From UBA6163 sp031411655 (GTDB lineage Bacteria > Planctomycetota > Planctomycetia > Pirellulales > Pirellulaceae), in assembly GCA_031411655.1 (NCBI GenBank), contig JANOBM010000046.1:1-64000 (forward strand): DNA of 64,000 nt, read 5' to 3'. Made by a program: the position numbers and the translations under genes. The notes beneath the pieces are model-generated. The model did no database searches and was not told the DNA's origin. It saw nothing but the letters and a program-made list of their open reading frames with translations. Below are positions 1 through 8,589 of the stretch, in pieces (position 1 is the first letter of the stretch; every line of letters begins with the position of its first letter).

Positions 1-92
1 GACATTGCAGTTCTCCGTTTTCTGGTTGATGTTTCAGCTATCGTGGAAGCATTAGCGCATCCATTTTTCTCGTTGTGCGAGGTGTTCAGCGG

Positions 93-1646
93 CTACGTTT
101 GACTTCTCGTATAAATGACAAAAGGAACGACCCGGATAGCTTCCCCAACCCGAAACTGGCCCCAGCCTTTGTAAATGCCACGCTTCTGAAATGTGGCTTG
201 AAACGAAACAATGTGCGATGAGGTCGTTGGTTCGTGATCTAATGGATGCGAGTGGACGTAATCGTTTCCATCGTCGCTGACAATCTGAAGATGGCCGCGT
301 GCGCTCATGTACGGCATCAGGTTTTGAATCCGTTGGCCTTGAGCATCCATTAATGTAAATTGGATAATCGATTCTCGACCATTAGCTCTGGTATCTAGTG
401 TGATGTCGGAAATCCAATCTTCGCCACGCAAGCGTCCAGGCGCATTAACTTGAAGTTCTGGTGCGAGCGGCGATTCACCTGGGACATCAACTATCGTTGA
501 AGCTGTATTGTGCAACTTCCCTTTTGGCTGGAAGTCAGCATAGAGTCGATAGGTTCCACCAACTGGAAATGCGTACTGCACTACCAAGTTTCCATCGGAA
601 CGGATCTGAGGATGTAAGTGAGCGAAGGTGTCCAGTCCATTTCGCACGATAACCAAATGGACTCGTTCATCGTGAATTGTTTCGAAATCCTTGATTACAG
701 TTCCATCGCTGTCTTTAAGCATGAGTCGCAGCTCGGATAGTTGCCCTGCTGAATTAATGGTTTCGCCAGCGACAAAAAGCGAAGATGGAACATGTGCGTT
801 TTTGTCTTTGTGATTTGCACCATGGTGGTGAAGTGCGTCGGTTTGCATGTTAATCTTATCTTTCTCAAAAAAATGTTGGGGGTTGTGGTCGAGGCCGACC
901 TGGTTGTGCGAGCCGATGAATATCATGAACGCTGCCATGCCAGCCATCAGTGAGTCTTCGACCAGCGTCACAGTAGACATGGGCAGATTGAAAACCGTTC
1001 CAAGGCAGGCGCAGCGGATCTTACGTTTGGCCACCAAGCTCTTCAAAACACCAAGGGCACTGATGGACATGACGATGAGTGTGACGACGTTAGTTAGGAA
1101 GGGCTGAAATCCGGTTAAATAAGCCATTCCTAACAACAGTTCAATAAATGGGTAGGCGTATCCATATGACCTGAATCTTTGAGCGACAACGTCATACATT
1201 TGGTATGAGTCTGCAAAACCACGAAGATCGAGCATTTTGAAAAAGGAGAAGACTAGAAAGAAACCTCCCATGAAGTTGCTCATAGCGCGGCCCCATGCAA
1301 TTCCGTCCGATTTGAGTTCCAGAAGAGTGACTACACCGATCAGAAAAGCCAAAATCAGAATTAAGGGGTAATAGGTAGTCGCTGTCGGTTGCTCTGTTAG
1401 TATTACCTCGGGGCGTTGGGAGGAAACCGGCTCCAGTTCGTTCAGCACTTTAAAGCCTGCCTTGGCCACCGCATCCCGGATTTTATCGCTCGACAAGTCA
1501 TTGCCATGTACGGTCAATGTTTTTTCAGAGGCGGCAATATCGACATCCCATGAAGTGATCGAGGGCTCGTTATCTAATAGGGGTTTGACTGCGGCGACAC
1601 AGGTGTTGCAGTTTAAATTCGTCCGAAATTTGAGAGTGGTAGTCAT
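93..1646 (-). CDS. HMA-domain / MauE-like membrane protein, probable copper-responsive
   Basis: 517 residues. An N-terminal heavy-metal-associated domain carries a C-x-x-C pair (Cys13, Cys16). A multi-pass membrane part of MauE/DoxX type follows, with a Cys-Ala-Cys-Leu-Gly motif near its end. Next come a His-rich linker (three consecutive His) and a long C-terminal beta-rich domain with His-Leu-His and His-Ser-His clusters. The reading frame is open up to 1718, but a good ECF-type promoter sits at 1704-1729, so a start at 1646 (or 1658, also ATG) is preferred. Both ATGs lie just after a GGAAAA stretch. It is the last gene of a module with a Cys-rich protein and a CorE-like sigma factor. I infer envelope copper or heavy-metal binding or handling; the exact activity is unknown. 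Confidence 0.85.
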   Translation of the reverse strand: MTTTLKFRTNLNCNTCVAAVKPLLDNEPSITSWDVDIAASEKTLTVHGNDLSSDKIRDAVAKAGFKVLNELEPVSSQRPEVILTEQPTATTYYPLILILAFLIGVVTLLELKSDGIAWGRAMSNFMGGFFLVFSFFKMLDLRGFADSYQMYDVVAQRFRSYGYAYPFIELLLGMAYLTGFQPFLTNVVTLIVMSISALGVLKSLVAKRKIRCACLGTVFNLPMSTVTLVEDSLMAGMAAFMIFIGSHNQVGLDHNPQHFFEKDKINMQTDALHHHGANHKDKNAHVPSSLFVAGETINSAGQLSELRLMLKDSDGTVIKDFETIHDERVHLVIVRNGLDTFAHLHPQIRSDGNLVVQYAFPVGGTYRLYADFQPKGKLHNTASTIVDVPGESPLAPELQVNAPGRLRGEDWISDITLDTRANGRESIIQFTLMDAQGQRIQNLMPYMSARGHLQIVSDDGNDYVHSHPLDHEPTTSSHIVSFQATFQKRGIYKGWGQFRVGEAIRVVPFVIYTRSQT

Positions 1647-1703
1647 GTGTTTTTCCATCGATTGTGGTGGTTTCTGAATTTGGTGATGACGTTCAAGTTG
1701 GCT

Positions 1704-1729
1704 GACGCAAGCGATCAAGCGGCGTTACA
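1704..1729 (-). promoter_or_regulatory. ECF-type promoter P2 for the HMA gene
   Basis: On the minus strand TGTAACG (1729-1723) is followed after exactly 15 bases by CGTC (1707-1704). The same boxes and spacing occur in P1 upstream of the neighbouring Cys-rich gene. The -35 box lies in the last codons of the Cys-rich gene and the -10 box just after its stop, leaving a leader of about 50 bases to the ATG at 1646. Confidence 0.6.
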
Positions 1730-1930
1730 GTGTTGGTTCAATGACGTACAACAATCACCGTTGCAGCCTTTGCATTTGCATTGCATTGCCAAAATCAATC
1801 GCACGTATTCCTTTCCAGGCTGAATTTGCGTTCGAATTGCCATCATTAGCCAATGCTCGGTTTCTGTCCGCATCCGCTCTGCCATTCGGCTCAACTGGGC
1901 TTGGATAGCCGCCACTTTGGATTCACTCAT
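1715..1930 (-). CDS. Small Cys-rich putative metal-binding protein
   Basis: 71 residues. The first two thirds are a predicted amphipathic helical region rich in Met, Gln, Arg and Glu. The C-terminal end has six Cys in about 17 residues (Cys-Lys-Cys-Lys-Gly-Cys, then Cys-Cys, then His-Cys), which suggests soft-metal binding. The frame extends to 2005, but GGGAGAA sits 6-8 bases before the ATG at 1930 and the promoter P1 lies within the longer version, so 1930 is chosen. It lies between a CorE-like sigma gene and an HMA-domain gene. A metallothionein-like or copper-chaperone role is inferred only from Cys content and neighbours. Confidence 0.75.
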   Translation of the reverse strand: MSESKVAAIQAQLSRMAERMRTETEHWLMMAIRTQIQPGKEYVRLILAMQCKCKGCNGDCCTSLNQHCNAA

Positions 1931-2010
1931 ATTTTCTTCTCCCTGACTTAGCCCGGTTCGGCCGAGCGTACGAGATTTGGGACAAAGGATTTCCCATTTC
2001 TGCACATGCA

Positions 2011-2036
2011 GACGCCTATGGCCGGGTAGCGTTACA
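2011..2036 (-). promoter_or_regulatory. ECF-type promoter P1 for the Cys-rich gene
   Basis: On the minus strand TGTAACG (2036-2030), 15 bases, then CGTC (2014-2011). This matches P2 in both boxes and in spacing, with the extended left flank CTGTAACGC shared. It is about 80 bases upstream of the start at 1930. The nearby sigma gene is the natural candidate to read it. Confidence 0.6.
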
Positions 2037-2441
2037 GCATCCAGTGAAATATTTTGCAGTCCCGCCGCATGGCATATTTTCCGGGGCGTTTTATGAAGCC
2101 CCGCAGTCGAGCCAGTGGCGAAGCATCAGGAGAAATGAGGTCCTGCGGTGCCCTGACTTCAGGAGGTAGAAAAGAGATCCCCGAGCAAGGAACCTCGAAA
2201 ACTCACAAGAGAACCGGTTGCCACTCAGATAACGGTTGGCGTCGGCAGAAGGGTTGTTGGAATCGATATCGCAGATATTCGGAGCAACTCGGAGCAATTT
2301 TGTGGCACACTGCCTGGCGAGTAGCTTCAAATTGCCGGATCGCGAAGTTACCGGGGCTTGAAAACTTTATTCTGGTAAAAACCTATTGCAAAGCGCAAGT
2401 CTTCCAGTTTCCAAACGCAATCTCGAAGATGCAAAGGAGTT
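2037..2441. other. Non-coding gap between sigma gene and its likely target
   Basis: About 400 bases between the sigma-factor stop and promoter P1. Short open frames on both strands have no protein-like character. I see no clear terminator or repeat here. Confidence 0.5.
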
Positions 2442-3023
2442 TCAAGTGTTTTGTGTTTTGGAACATGTACAATCGATGCACCCGTGCGTCGCACATGTCC
2501 GACACGCTCGCTCGACCTCCAAACGCAATGCTGCCCTTGCTCGGTGAAGCCGAACTCGTGCGTTGCCCGCCGTGATGCCTAATGCGTCAGCGGCCGAGGA
2601 AACGTCGCTGCCCTGAAGATCGACACGCGAAATCAATTCCGCATATTCGGGTTTGAGTATTGGAATGAGTTCGCGTATGCACTCGCAAATAACTTTTTCT
2701 GCGGCTGCATCGACTTCCAGCACTGAATCCGATAGTTGCTGTGCAAACCCCTCGATTTTCCTTTGGTTCGCCGCGTTACGGCGATAATGGTCGATAATGG
2801 CGTTTCGCAGTAAACGATAAAACCAAGCTACGGAACTTTCACGTTCACGAATTTCACCACCTTTGTTGAGAGACCGCACAAAAGCAGATTGTAAAATCTC
2901 TTCAGCGTCTTCGCGGCTCGCAACTCGTTGTTCAAGAAACCGGAGGAACCGGCGGTGATTGGCTAACAGAATCGAGGGTAGGTTCCCCGTCTCATCGTTA
3001 TACGGATCTGATTCTGATGACAT
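2442..3023 (-). CDS. ECF sigma factor, CorE-like (ECF44 type) with Cys-rich tail
   Basis: 193 residues. Region sigma2 spans about residues 20-90 and sigma4, with a helix-turn-helix, about 120-168. The linker has a Cys-Glu-Cys pair (Cys113, Cys115). A short C-terminal extension carries Cys174, 177, 182, 185 and 187. A linker CxC plus a C-terminal Cys-rich domain is the known hallmark of CorE-type sigma factors of Myxococcus, which sense copper directly without an anti-sigma factor; none is encoded next to this gene. The downstream Cys-rich and HMA-domain genes, each behind the same promoter motif, fit a metal-response regulon. The metal and redox state sensed are inferred. Start at ATG 3023. 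Confidence 0.88.
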   Translation of the reverse strand: MSSESDPYNDETGNLPSILLANHRRFLRFLEQRVASREDAEEILQSAFVRSLNKGGEIRERESSVAWFYRLLRNAIIDHYRRNAANQRKIEGFAQQLSDSVLEVDAAAEKVICECIRELIPILKPEYAELISRVDLQGSDVSSAADALGITAGNARVRLHRARAALRLEVERACRTCATHGCIDCTCSKTQNT

Positions 3024-3678
3024 GGGCTATTTCCGGACAGGCCGTACTTGCGACCTGTTTCGTAGGTCATTGGATCGCCTCGTAAGCCACATCCTCTAAA
3101 AAAAGTAGGGTCACTTCAGTTTAACCAAAGATAATCGGATGGGGTGTGAGACAACCCGAAAATGTGAATCTTCGACGGTCTTTCCGGCAATTTTGCATTG
3201 CTTATTGACGCCGACCTCAGTGACTGAGTTGAACGGCGAAAAAGTGCTGTGCCGATTTAAGATCAATACGCTTTACTGAATCTCGCATGGATTCTCTGAT
3301 GATGTGATTGACTTACGCGATAGATCGACACTCACGAAAAGCCCTGTGTGCTTGGCGGGGGGAATGGTCGAGGGAGAATTGCCTTGAGCTCCATGAGCGA
3401 GACAGCAGGCCATCCGAATACTCACGCGACCCATTGCGTGCTCGTAAACTTCGCAGCTTGTCGCTTCTTACTGAGTCGGAATAGCCGAAAAAAAGAATCC
3501 CGAGTGAGTCGGAAAGGGAATTACCCGGAGCCGTTAACCCGGCGGTTTTCATAACCCAGAGACTCTGAGAGTATTTGTCTCTGGTTGGCCCCCAGAGAGG
3601 GGCTGCTTTGGCGAGAGTCGCGAACGGGAATCGAGTCTCTGGAGAGTGGTTGAGACCCAGGAGATTGCAGGGAAATAC
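3024..3678. other. Intergenic region without recognised gene
   Basis: About 650 bases between the sigma gene and the tRNA terminator. Several variants of a GAGTCTCTGG-like string recur between about 3550 and 3650, giving some self-complementarity. Open frames here look like shadows with no conserved feature. Confidence 0.4.
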
Positions 3679-3719
3679 GAAAAAAGCCGGTGTTTTGCGT
3701 TGCTGCAAGACACCGGCTT
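3679..3719 (-). terminator. Rho-independent terminator of tRNA-fMet
   Basis: On the minus strand a long stem (arms 3719-3706 and 3697-3684; AGCCGGTGT core, one wobble) is followed directly by a run of six T (3685-3680). It lies about 45 bases after the tRNA 3' end. Confidence 0.8.
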
Positions 3720-3764
3720 AATCGAATAACCTACTGCGGTCAGTTTCCTAACCAAACAGAGAAG

Positions 3765-3838
<74 letters not shown>

Positions 3839-3865
3839 CTATATTTTTTAGGCGTCGACTCACTT

Positions 3866-3935
3866 AGAACCTATCCGAAAACCGGAGGGACCCGCGGCCA
3901 GCGCCAAAGCGGCTAATGGTTTTCGGATAGGTTCT
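3866..3935. repeat. 18-bp perfect inverted repeat around a 34-bp centre
   Basis: Arms 3866-3883 (AGAACCTATCCGAAAACC) and 3918-3935 are perfect reverse complements. The G+C-rich centre is 3884-3917. The size and terminal repeats resemble a small non-autonomous element or repeated extragenic palindrome. It sits about 28 bases upstream of the tRNA-fMet gene, so it could also affect that promoter. Only one copy was seen in this window. Confidence 0.7.
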
Positions 3936-4257
3936 TAATATCGTCGACTGTCTCTGCACGATTTCGATTGCTGGACACTATCTTTCGAAAGGTGTCGCTA
4001 GAGTTTGTCGCTACAATCCCATTCAGTCAAGTGGATGAAGCCGCGTTTTGGATCGGTACCGTCATAAGCTTTTCACATTTGCAGCGATTACGACTTAAAC
4101 TATTCTAAAATTGTGCCAGAATTTCGCTTTCCGCACTGCGGTTTTTTGTGAGAATTCACCTGACTTATCGGTCCCATCACAATCTCGCGATTCGATTGCC
4201 GATTCTCGAACATAAATAAGTCGACGCAGACAATACCCCTCGCTAAGCGGCACGTCC

Positions 4258-6027
4258 TTGTCTTCTCCGATTCCCACTCCGGATTCTCGCGATGCGATCG
4301 ACGGGGCGTCGCCTCCAGCGATACCGCCGCCAGTCGTATTACCACTTCGTGTCGTTGCTCCACCGCCGGCCAACGTCCACCCAGTCTCTTCCACTCCCGC
4401 GCGCCCTCTTCCGCCTCCGCCACCACCTCGCTCGACGCTTCCTCCGCTTCGGCCCGAGCCGTTACAGGAATCACGCTTGGTCGGATCAAAGCCTGATGCT
4501 GGGATGGGTTCGGCGGCCGCTGGTGTTCGCTGGAAGGGCGAAATCAAATTGGTGGATGAGGACACGAATGAAATCGACGGTGGGTCGTTTCTATCACGAC
4601 TAGACCTCGCAAGGTCGACTCCTTCCTGGCTGGTCAGTCTGGTTATCCATCTCTTTATCCTGATCGTCTTAGCGGTGGTGACCACACCGGTGGGACGAGA
4701 ACTAGGTCGAGTCCTCCTTACGATCGGCCAAGCCGATGGGGTCGAAGATGGTGAGTTAACCGAGTTTGAAATCGACCAGAACGTCGAGATCATGAGCGAC
4801 GTCGATCTATCGGAGTCCGAGTCGCTAGTCGATGTGGCAGTTCCCACCCTCGCTGATGTTGGTATGGACTTCTCCGCAAACTCGTTGTCTCCGGTTCCGG
4901 TCGAAGTCGGGCTGGGTGATCCGGTGATTCCTGCCTCGCCGATGGTGGGCGGCCGAAGCGGATCGATGAAGAAGACGCTCTTGATGCTCTATGGTGGTAC
5001 GCCCATCACGGAGTCAGCCGTTTCAATGGGGTTAAAGTGGCTCGCTCGAAACCAAAACAAAGATGGCTCATGGTCGCTGCGCGGCCCCTATGACGATGGT
5101 GGCAACAGTGAAAACAAACCTGCGGCAACGGCGATGGCGTTGCTTGCTTTTTTGGGTGCTGGCAACACGCATACAAGCGGTGAGTACTTTGAGGTTGTCG
5201 AAAAGGGCGCACGCTGGCTAGTCAAACAACAAGATCGAGACGGTTACTTCGCGCGTGACGCGCGTGACCATCAACGGGCGTACGCCCAGGCGCAATGCTC
5301 AATCGCTATCTGTGAGTTGTACGCGATGACCAAAGATTCATGGTTGCGTGGCCCAGCGCAAGCGGCGATCCACTGCGCCGAAGAATGGCAGGCAGATGAT
5401 GGCGGCTGGCGTTACTTTCCCAAAGATCGAGGCGATACGTCTGTTACCGGTTGGTATGTGATGGCGTTACAAAGTGGGTTGTCCGGTGGCTTGGAGGTCA
5501 ATCGGGCGGTGCTCTACAAAGTTTCTGAGTTCTTGGATTCGGTGGAGGCCTATGAGGGTGCGGGATATTCCTATCAAGCTCGTGGTGCACCGAGCCAAGC
5601 GATGACAGCGGAAGGCTTGCTATGTCGACAATACTTGGGTTGGCCTCACAATGAACCTGCGTTGCTGAGGGGCGTGGACGCGTTGTCAACGGATTACCTC
5701 TTCAAAATAGGCGACGTTGACTTTTACTATTGGTATTATGCGACCCAAGTACTTCATCATTTCGGTGGTGAGCCGTGGAATCGGTGGAATCGCGAAATGC
5801 GAGTGAAATTACCGGAGATTCAAGTCCGCACCGGTCGCGAGGCTGGAAGCTGGGCGCCGCAGAGCGATGACTGGGGGTCGTCAGGAGGTCGGTTGTACAC
5901 TACGTGTATGGCGATCTATTGTTTGGAGGTTTACTATCGTCACATGCCACTATACAAAGCCAATGTGGATGAAGAGGCTGTAGCAGGTGTCAGCGCTCCA
6001 GACGACGATAAGAACTTCGACGATTGA
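4258..6027 (+). CDS. Membrane-anchored prenyltransferase/squalene-cyclase-like repeat protein
   Basis: 589 residues from a TTG start at 4258; the frame is closed by a stop at 4213 and has no ATG before residue 82, so the start is uncertain. A Pro-rich N-terminus (residues 1-75) precedes a single membrane helix (about 122-146, before TPVG) and an acidic linker. A large C-terminal alpha-toroid-like domain (about 250-560) has QW-like repeats such as NKDGSWS, QDRDGYF and DDGGWRYFP. That fold is shared with squalene-hopene cyclases and terpenoid cyclases, but I do not see the full cyclase DxDD motif. An envelope protein-binding role is as likely as catalysis. Ten bases separate it from ygfZ. Confidence 0.8.
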   Translation: MSSPIPTPDSRDAIDGASPPAIPPPVVLPLRVVAPPPANVHPVSSTPARPLPPPPPPRSTLPPLRPEPLQESRLVGSKPDAGMGSAAAGVRWKGEIKLVDEDTNEIDGGSFLSRLDLARSTPSWLVSLVIHLFILIVLAVVTTPVGRELGRVLLTIGQADGVEDGELTEFEIDQNVEIMSDVDLSESESLVDVAVPTLADVGMDFSANSLSPVPVEVGLGDPVIPASPMVGGRSGSMKKTLLMLYGGTPITESAVSMGLKWLARNQNKDGSWSLRGPYDDGGNSENKPAATAMALLAFLGAGNTHTSGEYFEVVEKGARWLVKQQDRDGYFARDARDHQRAYAQAQCSIAICELYAMTKDSWLRGPAQAAIHCAEEWQADDGGWRYFPKDRGDTSVTGWYVMALQSGLSGGLEVNRAVLYKVSEFLDSVEAYEGAGYSYQARGAPSQAMTAEGLLCRQYLGWPHNEPALLRGVDALSTDYLFKIGDVDFYYWYYATQVLHHFGGEPWNRWNREMRVKLPEIQVRTGREAGSWAPQSDDWGSSGGRLYTTCMAIYCLEVYYRHMPLYKANVDEEAVAGVSAPDDDKNFDD

Positions 6028-6036
6028 CGGAATCCC

Positions 6037-7017
6037 ATGATCTTTGCTCGTTTACCTGGGCTCGCCATCCTTGACGTCACAGGAAATGATGCCCCGCGCA
6101 TTGCCAACAACCTGTGCACGGCAGATATCGCAAAAATCGACTTGTATCGCGGTCACGAGTCGTTCGTGACGGAAGTACGGGGTAAAACGCTTGGCCATGT
6201 ATGCGTTTTTCGCACTGAGACAGGCTTGCGCCTGATTGGCTCGGGCTGCATGGATGCCTCCGGACAACACCAGGCTCAGGTGATCGCCGCACACTTCGAT
6301 CGATACACACTGCGCGAGCAATCTGTACCGGTCGATCGAACCGATGACGCCAACGCCATCATTTTGGATCGCGATAGCTCGCAATGTCTCGATTCAGTTC
6401 TTGGCGACCTTTGTGATACCGACGATCCTGGCAAACTTTCATCGATGTCACTGACTATTCAATCCGGCGGTTCGACGCTGCGCCCACTGAATGCCTACCG
6501 AGTTCCCTGGTGGGGTCCAAACGGCATCGTGCTGATTGGCGATGAAGAGAGCGCGAACACAGCGGTGGCAACACTGCACGCGCGGGGAGCCATCGAGGTC
6601 AACGAAGAATCGTTTCACCGACACCGAATCGAAACCCGATTCCCTTGGTTTGGGATCGACTTGGATGCAAGTAACTTGCCACAGGAAGCGGACCGAGATC
6701 GATTCGCAATTTCGTTTACGAAAGGTTGCTACTTGGGTCAGGAAACGGTCGCGAGACTTGATGCACTGGGACAGGTTCAGAAAAAGCTTGTGGCGTGGAA
6801 ATTGACAAGTCGCTCACTCCCGAAAGTAGGAACTGAGCTTCTCGACGGCGACAAAGTCGTTGGTCGATTAACCTCTGTCACAACGACCGCAGTCACCAAT
6901 CAGTTCATTGCCCTTGGATTCGCCCGCCGATCCCATTTTGCACCCGGCACGAAGGCGCAAGGCTTGGGTGCAGATGGTGAAACGATCGAGGCGATTGTTA
7001 GTGGTGGCAACGAATGA
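6037..7017 (+). CDS. ygfZ: YgfZ/CAF17-type folate-binding protein
   Basis: 326 residues, GcvT-like fold. The family signature K-G-C-Y-x-G-Q-E is at residues 229-236 with its conserved Cys231. YgfZ proteins act in repair or maturation of iron-sulfur enzymes and in tRNA thiomodification, using folate. The length matches the family. The stop overlaps the start of the next gene (ATGA at 7014-7017), so the two are translationally coupled. Confidence 0.9.
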   Translation: MIFARLPGLAILDVTGNDAPRIANNLCTADIAKIDLYRGHESFVTEVRGKTLGHVCVFRTETGLRLIGSGCMDASGQHQAQVIAAHFDRYTLREQSVPVDRTDDANAIILDRDSSQCLDSVLGDLCDTDDPGKLSSMSLTIQSGGSTLRPLNAYRVPWWGPNGIVLIGDEESANTAVATLHARGAIEVNEESFHRHRIETRFPWFGIDLDASNLPQEADRDRFAISFTKGCYLGQETVARLDALGQVQKKLVAWKLTSRSLPKVGTELLDGDKVVGRLTSVTTTAVTNQFIALGFARRSHFAPGTKAQGLGADGETIEAIVSGGNE

Positions 7018-7505
7018 ATGATGCCGGATCGATCGTAGCCGATTTCTTTGTTTATGGCACACTCAAGCGGGGCGAATGTCGTGAAGCGGTTTGGCCCACA
7101 CGTCCGACGCGCATTCGAGAGGGTTTTATATTAGGAAAGCTATATGACCTTGGGCCTTACCCCGCGATTCGCGTGGATGAATCGGATGACGAGGGAGCTG
7201 GATGGGATAACGGTCACCCGACGGACCTTGATTGGATCAAGGGAGAGGTGTGGTCGATGAACCACAACGATGTCATCACCACCTTGGCGACACTCGATGA
7301 GATCGAAGGAACAAACCAGCGAGGCTATCGAAACCTTTATGATCAGGTGCTGGTACGAGTTTACGACCGTATCGGCTCAAAAAGCTCGCGGCTAGCACTG
7401 TGCTACCAATACAGCAGCGCAGGTCGACTGGATCAGCATCCTCGTGTCCTTCCGCGAGCCGGAGAAGCTTTTGTATCGTGGACAGGTTTTTCGGACGCTC
7501 CATAA
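7014..7505 (+). CDS. Gamma-glutamylcyclotransferase / AIG2-like protein
   Basis: 163 residues. It opens with the family motif F-V-Y-G-T-L-K-R-G (about residues 12-20). A GxVW-type strand and the acidic L-D-E-I-E-G segment (about residues 92-97) include the expected catalytic Glu. These small enzymes release 5-oxoproline from gamma-glutamyl amines or gamma-glutamyl amino acids. It is coupled to ygfZ and runs convergently into the WYL gene with a 73-base 3' overlap. Confidence 0.85.
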   Translation: MNDAGSIVADFFVYGTLKRGECREAVWPTRPTRIREGFILGKLYDLGPYPAIRVDESDDEGAGWDNGHPTDLDWIKGEVWSMNHNDVITTLATLDEIEGTNQRGYRNLYDQVLVRVYDRIGSKSSRLALCYQYSSAGRLDQHPRVLPRAGEAFVSWTGFSDAP

Positions 7506-8512
7506 CCAGCCGCCATCTTTGCAACCACGTCCGCGACGGCGCTACGGAATTCAATGGGGCCTATTACCTCCGCGTCGGCGCCGAGCGACAACACTTTCGG
7601 CATCAACTCCCGTGGATGGGATGCGGGTACTGTTAAGATCGCTCGCCCATCGTTTTCCATGACGATGGTTTGGTCCGGGTGCCACGGCTCTTCAGTCACC
7701 CAGGCCGATGCCCGTTGGGACAGTCTGATTTCAACAGATACCGGCGAGTCGCCGGAAAAGATACCGATTGAGCGGCTCAAGTGTTCTTCGAGATTAATCG
7801 TGGGGTCTCGCTTAAACCATTGATCGAGTGCAGTCACGCGTTGAAATCGATCAAGCTTCCAATGCCGCATTCTCTCGTCTGGATCGGTGATTTCACATGC
7901 CGCCGCGATCAAATAAATGTTGCCTTGATAGACGGCCAGTCCGTACGGCTCAATGAGCCGATGCTTGGCCGCACGCCCCACAGCGGCATAGTCGACTTCG
8001 AGCACGCGATGTTCGACGATTCCGCGATTGATAGTACGAAGCATTCCTTCATGCTTCGCATAACTTTTATTAACAGCCCCCAATACGTGAAGGGTCTTTC
8101 GATATCGCTGATAGTGCTCCCAAACACCTTCGGGAACCTCCTCTTGCATCTTGTTCCAAAACGATTCGATACCCTGCCAGTACTGGGTACCGATGAGCGG
8201 GAAAAGCAATTCACGACCGATCGATAATGCGATCAGCTCCGTCGCCGAGACGCTGATTTTGTGGAGACTGCGATCAACGCGCCCAAGCTTATAGACTTTC
8301 CCTCGCTCCATGATCTCGGTTTGAATATCGAGGCCAGCGGCTTGGAGCGCGTCAAGATCACGGCGCACGGTTCTCGCATGCAATTCACTGAGCCCAAGAT
8401 CTTGAACAAGATCGTCTCGCAACTCTTCAAGCGTTCGGCCGAAACGAGCCGCTTCGAGAAGCTGCATCACCTTGTGTTGGCGAATGAGCTGTTCATTTCG
8501 TGCCATTGTCAA
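7433..8512 (-). CDS. HTH-WYL transcriptional regulator
   Basis: 359 residues. An N-terminal winged helix-turn-helix (about residues 5-70) is followed by a WYL ligand-sensing domain (about 165-245) and a WCX-type C-terminal extension. Family members respond to nucleotides or single-stranded DNA and regulate DNA-damage or defence genes, but no defence locus is adjacent. The 3' end overlaps the convergent AIG2-like gene. Confidence 0.85.
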   Translation of the reverse strand: MTMARNEQLIRQHKVMQLLEAARFGRTLEELRDDLVQDLGLSELHARTVRRDLDALQAAGLDIQTEIMERGKVYKLGRVDRSLHKISVSATELIALSIGRELLFPLIGTQYWQGIESFWNKMQEEVPEGVWEHYQRYRKTLHVLGAVNKSYAKHEGMLRTINRGIVEHRVLEVDYAAVGRAAKHRLIEPYGLAVYQGNIYLIAAACEITDPDERMRHWKLDRFQRVTALDQWFKRDPTINLEEHLSRSIGIFSGDSPVSVEIRLSQRASAWVTEEPWHPDQTIVMENDGRAILTVPASHPRELMPKVLSLGADAEVIGPIEFRSAVADVVAKMAAGYGASEKPVHDTKASPARGRTRGC

Positions 8513-8589
8513 TCACTCCATTTTTCTTGGGCATGCAAGATTGCCTGATCGATGAGTACTTCGTGGGAATCCGTTCTTCGGGACTTCAT

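Noticed and set aside
2054..2575. 173-residue open frame on the plus strand
   Set aside because: It overlaps the 3' end of the sigma-factor gene on the opposite strand and has low-complexity, Arg/Ser/Cys-rich composition without any domain.
4095..4847. 250-residue open frame antisense to the squalene-cyclase-like gene
   Set aside because: Ser/Arg/Gly-rich shadow produced by the Pro-rich coding region of the real gene.
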